Both the position numbers and the translations under genes were made by a program. Source: Nitrospira sp. (GTDB taxonomy: Bacteria; Nitrospirota; Nitrospiria; Nitrospirales; Nitrospiraceae). From it: 10,000 nucleotides of DNA. Below the pieces are notes generated by a model that was not told where the DNA came from, did not search any database, and saw only the letters and a program-made list of their open reading frames with translations. How positions within the stretch are numbered: the stretch's first letter is position 1; the number at the start of each line of letters is the position of its first letter. Location of the stretch: the NCBI GenBank assembly GCA_020216985.1, contig JAIWOH010000186.1:1-10000 (forward strand), in the 5' to 3' direction. Of this stretch, positions 5,691 through 10,000 are shown piece after piece.

Positions 5691-7460
5691 TCATCGCTTC
5701 AGCTTATTGCGGATTGCCAATGCGAACATCGCAAACAGCGCCGGGCCGACCAGGGTCTGAAATCCCATCATGAGACGGGTCCAATTCCATCCTTCTTCGG
5801 TTGCCGTCTTCAGCACCAGAAAATCCGGCTTCAAAAACGCCAGAGTCCCCACACTGAAGCCCGCCGCCTCCAATAGCCCGATGGGAGCAACTCCCGGCCC
5901 CCGGCCCGATGCAACATCAAGTGTCGTCCCAGCAGATGACGGACGAATCAGATCACCATTCCACCAATAGACGAACGTACCGATCAGAAAAACGAGCAAG
6001 AACCATCCTATGGGTCTCAAGGCCCGTTCACCATAGCCGTTGATCATCCAGAACAGATTCAGTTGGAACCGTATTGGCCCGGGCGCCGTGGGGTTGATGC
6101 GCCGCAGTTCCTTCTCGCCGTAATGGAAGTCACTCGCGTAGATATAGTCTCGATCCTGCTCATAGGCCACTTTAAGGTCCCGATAAGCTTTTGAGAGTTG
6201 AGCCAACTCTTCCGCTCTCCGTCGATCCGCAAACTGATCGGCGGACTTCAGTTGACTTTCCATTTTTTGAACGAGGCAAGCATGATCATATATGCCGTAC
6301 ATCTGCCGGTGCCGGATCTCGCGTTGTCTCTCCTCCTCGTTCCTGCTCCCGACCTCAAACCACGAATTCCAGACCACCCATCTGACACCCCACGCCGGGA
6401 ATCCCCACAGCCCAACCAACCAAGAAACCGCTCGTCCCATCCATTTGCCTCGTCGCAGCGCGGAAGCTGGCACGTGAGCCCGCACCCGCGGCCATCGGAC
6501 GTTGTTAAAGTAGCAACGATCGAGGTTGGTGCCAGCCAGTTTGCACTTTTCCAAATTGGCTGAGTGAAACCGTAGGCCGTACTGTGAGTGAACGGAGACG
6601 TGTGTGAAGTCTAGCTCCAGAGGCTCTTCCCTGGATTGCCCCCATTGGTCGTTACGTCTTTCCTCAAACAATCTCACGAAAGTCTCACGGCCCAGCAACC
6701 GCTCGCAAGAACAGGCTTGGAACCTGTGGGAGCCTGATCCCTTTGGGATGGCATTTTCCGTTTTTAGGTCATTCCCCGATTCCAGAAATCCGACCGACCC
6801 AAAAACCTGAACAGCCGTGAAGCTGAAAACCGGCGAAGACCGTGCCAAGGATTGAGATGATGCCCCGACGTTCACATGACTACGAAATCGGATGTCTGTG
6901 AAGGTCGTCGCCTCATAGAATCTCGCTTTATTGAAGGTAGCAGAGCCAAAGAAGACGGCTCCATCAAAATCAGCGCCCTTTTGAAATGTCACTTCGGAGA
7001 AATCGGTATCAATCGTGTTCCCGTTTGCACGGTTCCGTCCGGCGAAACACGTGCCCTGGAAATACACGGTGTCGTCAAATGCGCAATCATGAAAGCTCAC
7101 TCCCGAAAAATGCGACCGGGCACAATTGACGTATTGCTCAAACCGGCATTCGTCGAACTCAACATATTGCTGAAAGTGAAGGTCATGCAAGAGAAGCGGC
7201 TTCCTAAAGACACACTTCTTGAAGATCAGAGGAACAACCGCCTCATGACGTGGGCGACCACTGGACGCTCCTGATCGCCTTCGATCAATCACTTCGACAC
7301 TGTCGAACACACAGTCGGTGACACTCACGACTTTGACTGACCACGCACCGCCGGTAACGGCGTCGTGCAGGTTCAGGTCTCCGACCACCCGCACACACTC
7401 CATGCAACCAGTCTTGATCGTCAAATACTGCAAAAATAACTGAGCGGAAATTTCTTTCAT
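5691..7460 (-). CDS. Pentapeptide-repeat protein with C-terminal two-helix membrane module
   Basis: 589 residues. Residues 76-192 show Phe or Leu every fifth residue (Phe80, 85, 96, 102, 107, 118, 123, 128, 134, 139, 154, 159, 165, 170, 176, 181, 187, 192), the pattern of a right-handed quadrilateral beta-helix. A second block at about 283-323 includes classical units ANLEK CKLAG TNLDR CYFNN. Residues 344-369 are hydrophobic and Trp-rich; 372-455 are charged and helical (LSKAYRDLKVAYEQDRDYIY, then FHYGEKELRR), a linker I associate with other membrane pentapeptide proteins. Transmembrane helices are predicted at about 483-500 and 563-583, ending in basic RNKLKR. Between them GFSVGTLAFLKP (534-545) resembles the pore loop of two-TM potassium channels without the GYG filter. 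The ATG at 7460 has GGTGAGG just upstream. The molecular function is unknown. The helical linker suggests a scaffold or sensor at the inner membrane. Confidence 0.88.
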   Translation of the reverse strand: MKEISAQLFLQYLTIKTGCMECVRVVGDLNLHDAVTGGAWSVKVVSVTDCVFDSVEVIDRRRSGASSGRPRHEAVVPLIFKKCVFRKPLLLHDLHFQQYVEFDECRFEQYVNCARSHFSGVSFHDCAFDDTVYFQGTCFAGRNRANGNTIDTDFSEVTFQKGADFDGAVFFGSATFNKARFYEATTFTDIRFRSHVNVGASSQSLARSSPVFSFTAVQVFGSVGFLESGNDLKTENAIPKGSGSHRFQACSCERLLGRETFVRLFEERRNDQWGQSREEPLELDFTHVSVHSQYGLRFHSANLEKCKLAGTNLDRCYFNNVRWPRVRAHVPASALRRGKWMGRAVSWLVGLWGFPAWGVRWVVWNSWFEVGSRNEEERQREIRHRQMYGIYDHACLVQKMESQLKSADQFADRRRAEELAQLSKAYRDLKVAYEQDRDYIYASDFHYGEKELRRINPTAPGPIRFQLNLFWMINGYGERALRPIGWFLLVFLIGTFVYWWNGDLIRPSSAGTTLDVASGRGPGVAPIGLLEAAGFSVGTLAFLKPDFLVLKTATEEGWNWTRLMMGFQTLVGPALFAMFALAIRNKLKR

Positions 7461-7498
7461 CACCCTCACCAAAGGACAAATGCGGGGTTCCGATCACA

Positions 7499-7521
7499 AG
7501 ACAGCTTTCGGATGTCTGTCT
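7499..7521. repeat. Small inverted repeat before the pentapeptide gene
   Basis: AGACAG (7499-7504) and CTGTCT (7516-7521) form a 6-bp stem with an 11-nt loop in the 96-bp gap between the nuclease-like and pentapeptide genes. No U-tract follows on either strand, so a terminator is doubtful; a regulator site or chance are the alternatives. I see no convincing promoter in this gap. Confidence 0.35.
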
Positions 7522-7556
7522 CTATCGGGAGCTCGAAGGGGTTTACTCGCTGGATG

Positions 7557-8405
7557 TTAAAGAATCTCTCTCAACACCTCAATCTGCCGTTCGCTCAGCG
7601 GCGCGTCGGCACGTGGATTCCGCACCAGCACCCTTACCCGGGGAACCGCACGTTGATGTCTTGCCCGCTCGACCATCTCGACGTTGACCAATCTGGTGCC
7701 GGCCTTCGACGGCAGCGGTTCCACATCCCACAGAACAATCAACACGGCGCTGAGATGGGGCAGTTTCGTTAACAATACCGTAACGGCACCGGACAAGGCC
7801 TTGACGTCCAGCCACGTTTCTTCCCGCCGGCCGTCAAACCTACCCGTCAAATCCGCATGAGGAATGGAAATTTGCAAAATCACCGGATCACAATAATCGG
7901 CAAGCTGCTTCGCCTTTTGTTGAACGCGCGCGAGGATGCGGTGTGTCAGGATCGTTCCACGACTTTCTTCTTCCCTCTGTTCATCGGCTTCGGCCACCCC
8001 GCGCAATGGAATGCATCGCCGAGCCGCCGATCCTACCATGGCCGTCACCTCGACAAAGAACCGCTCGTGCCCCAGATGACACTCCAAATCGGCGGTGCGC
8101 GCTCTCGATTCCGGGAGAAACGAGAGGCGGACTCCCGCGCAAACCAGTTGAGTCGCCAGTTCCAATTCGGCCAATGCCGATTCTTGCACGCCCGGATCGT
8201 CGCACGTGATCCGATGCAGAAGCCGGCCAAGACGAAGGCCGCTCGGTTCGTCTTTGCAATGGCGACGGAGCATGATCCACCGGTCCTCAATGGCCCGCGA
8301 AAGCCGTTCGCGGCGAGCTTGTGCCCGCGGCATTTTCCGGAGCCCATTGCCTTCCCATGAACGGGCGATGAATTTGATCGTTCTCCTTGGCCGCCAACGC
8401 GCCAC
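7557..8405 (-). CDS. Uncharacterised protein with PD-(D/E)xK-nuclease-like core
   Basis: 282 residues; I do not recognise a named family. The segment at 77-121 has the layout of the PD-(D/E)xK nuclease core: a helix with Glu80 in ALAELELATQLVCAGVRLSF, Asp106 in RARTADLECHLG, and Glu119 in the strand FFVEVT. The third catalytic position is Thr121 rather than Lys. A following helix (160-168, RVQQKAKQL) holds Lys164 and Lys166, which could supply a migrated lysine. VILQISIPH at 175-183 and the C-terminal VRVLVRNPRADAPL look like further core strands and a conserved tail. The first 45 residues are very basic. No signal peptide or membrane helix. The start is GTG at 8405 with GGAG 6 nt upstream. 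It begins 11 nt after the stop of the 109-residue gene, so the two form an operon. Nuclease activity is an inference and may be lost. Confidence 0.8.
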   Translation of the reverse strand: MARWRPRRTIKFIARSWEGNGLRKMPRAQARRERLSRAIEDRWIMLRRHCKDEPSGLRLGRLLHRITCDDPGVQESALAELELATQLVCAGVRLSFLPESRARTADLECHLGHERFFVEVTAMVGSAARRCIPLRGVAEADEQREEESRGTILTHRILARVQQKAKQLADYCDPVILQISIPHADLTGRFDGRREETWLDVKALSGAVTVLLTKLPHLSAVLIVLWDVEPLPSKAGTRLVNVEMVERARHQRAVPRVRVLVRNPRADAPLSERQIEVLREIL

Positions 8406-8416
8406 GGCAAGCTCCG

Positions 8417-8746
8417 TCAGATAGATTTCGCCTCATCCTCGTCATCCAAAGATCGGACAAGGAGATCCGGACGCTGCCGAGCAATGTGATCATACATGTC
8501 ATCCAGCCACCGTCCGGCGCAGCCCAGAACTTCCCTCACCAACAGCTCCGGATAACCGGTGCGTTTGATGGTCCATTGGGAGACGTACTCGAGCAATGTC
8601 TCGCGATCGAATCGGCGTGTGGCTTGGGTCGCCAACGCCGACAATTCGCCGAGCCCCGTCTTGAGGATCTCGGCCACGGTCTCGCGGCCGTACGACGTGC
8701 TGGCTGTCACGTATTGCACGGCCCGATTGATTTCGTGATCGGTCAT
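8417..8746 (-). CDS. Small helical protein with internal duplication, unknown function
   Basis: 109 residues, no recognised family. Two similar segments occur: QYVTASTSYGRETVAEILKT at 11-30 and EYVSQWTIKRTGYPELLVRE at 53-72, with Tyr19/65, Val24/70, Glu26/72, Leu28/74 and Leu35/81 matching at an offset of 46. Each looks like a helix-turn-helix pair with the T-x-Y/GYP turn followed by V-x-E-(I/V)-L, loosely like the N-terminal helices of HU-type proteins. The tail (99-109) is acidic, SLDDEDEAKSI. No signal peptide or membrane helix. The ATG at 8746 has GGGAGG about 5 nt upstream; a TTG 48 nt further up would put that site inside the gene. It is the first gene of an operon with the nuclease-like protein. 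An acidic small partner before a basic larger protein would fit an antitoxin or adaptor, but that is speculation. Confidence 0.75.
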   Translation of the reverse strand: MTDHEINRAVQYVTASTSYGRETVAEILKTGLGELSALATQATRRFDRETLLEYVSQWTIKRTGYPELLVREVLGCAGRWLDDMYDHIARQRPDLLVRSLDDEDEAKSI

Positions 8747-8835
8747 GCCGCCCTCCCATATATCACCCTGTCGCAGCCCGTCCGTCGTCGTCAATCCGCC
8801 CTCCCCTACATCCGGCCCTCTCTGATATTTCTCTC

Positions 8836-8863
8836 TTTTTCTGGATCAAACCGATGGTATGAT
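8836..8863 (+). promoter_or_regulatory. Extended -10 promoter of the oligoendopeptidase gene
   Basis: TATGAT (8858-8863, five of six matches to TATAAT) is preceded by TGG, an extended -10. The -35 region (TTTTTC around 8836) is poor, as is common with extended -10 promoters. Predicted transcription start is near 8870, giving a leader of about 27 nt containing AAGGAG. Confidence 0.55.
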
Positions 8864-8884
8864 CAAAGGTCAACAAATCATTTT

Positions 8885-8890
8885 AAGGAG
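8885..8890 (+). promoter_or_regulatory. Ribosome binding site of the oligoendopeptidase gene
   Basis: AAGGAG, 6 nt before the ATG at 8897; fixes the start. Confidence 0.8.
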
Positions 8891-8896
8891 CATCCT

Positions 8897-10000
8897 ATGG
8901 CCGGACGCACCAATACACAACGCGCTGTGAAATCCCCCGCCCGTTCGATCTTTTCCGATCGATGGAACCTTAATGACCTGATTGACGACCCCGTCGGCAA
9001 ATTCGAGTCGTTGTTGGCGGATCTGGAATCGAAAGCGGCCCGTATCGAGGCCGCTCGTCCCACGTTGGCTCCCTCCATGGCAAGCGACGAGTTGTCGGCC
9101 TTGCTTCGCTTGAGCGAGGAGATCGCCCGGGGATCGGCCCGACTCGGCGCCTATGCTTATCTCTGGTTTTCCGAAAACACGAAGAACGCGGAGGCACGAT
9201 CGTTCAAGGCGCGGGTCGAGGAACGGCTCACCGGCTTGAACAACCGATTGCTCTTCTTCGACCTCTGGTGGCAAAGCGTCGATGACGCCAACGCGGCGCG
9301 ATTGTTGGCGGACATGGGCGACCTGCGCTATCACATGGAGACGATCCGTCGTTTCAAGCCGCACACTTTGTCCGAGCCGGAAGAAAAAATCATCAACATC
9401 AAAAACGTGACCGGCCGCAGCGCGGTACATACCCTCTACGATCTCGTCACCAACGGGTTGACGTTCACCGTCCGAGAGGGCGGCAAGACGAAAACCGTGA
9501 ATCGAGAAGGGTTGATGGCCTACGTCCGCAGCCCCAAGGCCCCCGTGCGCCAAGCGGCGTATCAGGAACTGTATCGGGTCTTCACCGCTCAGCGCGATCT
9601 GCTGGGGGAAATGTATCGAACGTTGGTGAATGATTGGAAGGCCGAAAACATCGGGCTCCGCCGGTTTGCCTCGCCGATCGCCACCCGTAACTTGAGCAAC
9701 GACGTCCCCGACCAGGCCGTCGAGACTTTGTTGGCCTCTTGCGCCAAGAACGCGGAGATCTTCCAAACCTATTTCTCGTTGAAGGCCAAGATCTGCAAGA
9801 TCAAACCGATGAGTCGCTACCACCTCTATGCTCCCCATCGGACCGAAGCCAAGAAGTACGCGTACTCCGACGCGGCCTCGATGGTCATCGAGGCCTATCG
9901 CGGTTTTTCCCCCCGGCTCGCCGAACTGGCCGAGCAGGTTTTCCGCGAACGACATATCGACGGGCCGACGCGCCCTGGCAAGATGGGAGGCGCCTATTGT
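8897..10000 (+). CDS. pepF: M3-family oligoendopeptidase F, 3' end outside window
   Basis: Partial: 368 codons run in frame to the right edge, about 60 percent of a roughly 600-residue PepF. Recognisable segments are SIFSDRWNLNDLID at 17-30, the stretch LSEPEEKIINIKNVTGRSAV (158-177) followed by HTLYDLVTNGLTF, and SRYHLYAP at 306-313, all characteristic of the pepF/M3 clade. Residues 363-368 (MGGAYC) match the family segment just before the zinc motif HExxH, so that motif should lie just outside the window. PepF is a cytoplasmic zinc metallopeptidase that cleaves short oligopeptides; no signal peptide is seen. It is divergent from the accessory block and has its own extended -10 promoter. An antisense frame open over most of this gene is a GC-driven shadow. 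Confidence 0.93.
   Translation, partial: MAGRTNTQRAVKSPARSIFSDRWNLNDLIDDPVGKFESLLADLESKAARIEAARPTLAPSMASDELSALLRLSEEIARGSARLGAYAYLWFSENTKNAEARSFKARVEERLTGLNNRLLFFDLWWQSVDDANAARLLADMGDLRYHMETIRRFKPHTLSEPEEKIINIKNVTGRSAVHTLYDLVTNGLTFTVREGGKTKTVNREGLMAYVRSPKAPVRQAAYQELYRVFTAQRDLLGEMYRTLVNDWKAENIGLRRFASPIATRNLSNDVPDQAVETLLASCAKNAEIFQTYFSLKAKICKIKPMSRYHLYAPHRTEAKKYAYSDAASMVIEAYRGFSPRLAELAEQVFRERHIDGPTRPGKMGGAYC

Noticed and set aside
8870..9955. 361-codon minus-strand open frame
   Set aside because: Antisense to pepF, which has a promoter, a ribosome binding site and clear family motifs; the antisense frame is open because of codon bias.
1..10000. CRISPR arrays, tRNA or rRNA genes, insertion sequences, prophage genes
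   Set aside because: Looked for regular spaced repeats, cloverleaf-like stretches, transposase motifs and terminal inverted repeats; none found.

Overview
The window is GC-rich bacterial chromosome with closely packed genes and no RNA gene, CRISPR array, insertion sequence or phage gene that I can recognise. Its gene content suits a Nitrospira-like nitrifier (phylum Nitrospirota): a SmbP-type histidine-rich periplasmic metal-binding protein, a PaNit-type nitrilase, YqgE, an AcuC-like deacetylase, tandem rhodanese and PepF. This assignment is inferred from gene content only; no rRNA or other phylogenetic marker is present.

Layout. From 1 to 4584 all genes are on the minus strand. In transcription order they are a histone-deacetylase-family hydrolase (4584-3640), a tandem-rhodanese sulfurtransferase (3575-2697), a SmbP-like protein (2607-2260), a strong intrinsic terminator (about 2206-2170), a nitrilase-superfamily amidohydrolase (2153-1362), YqgE/AlgH (1289-729) and an OmlA/BamE-like lipoprotein (539-1) that runs off the left edge. 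At 4585-4731 transcription diverges. On the plus strand a small TPR protein (4732-5049) overlaps by 4 nt a guanine-deaminase-like enzyme (5046-5636).

The deaminase then converges on a minus-strand accessory block read from 8746 to 5691. This holds a 109-residue all-helical protein with an internal duplication, a 282-residue protein with a PD-(D/E)xK-nuclease-like core, and a 589-residue pentapeptide-repeat protein with a C-terminal two-helix membrane module. The first two are clearly co-transcribed (11 nt gap) and the third starts 96 nt downstream. Finally, an M3-family oligoendopeptidase F reads rightward from an extended -10 promoter at 8897 and leaves the window before its HExxH zinc motif.

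Most of the window is ordinary metabolism and envelope maintenance. The part most likely to hold something undescribed is the three-gene block at 5691-8746, whose members I recognise only at fold or repeat level. Most starts were moved inward from the longest possible frame because a Shine-Dalgarno sequence fits an internal ATG. Intergenic stretches are all below 200 bp.
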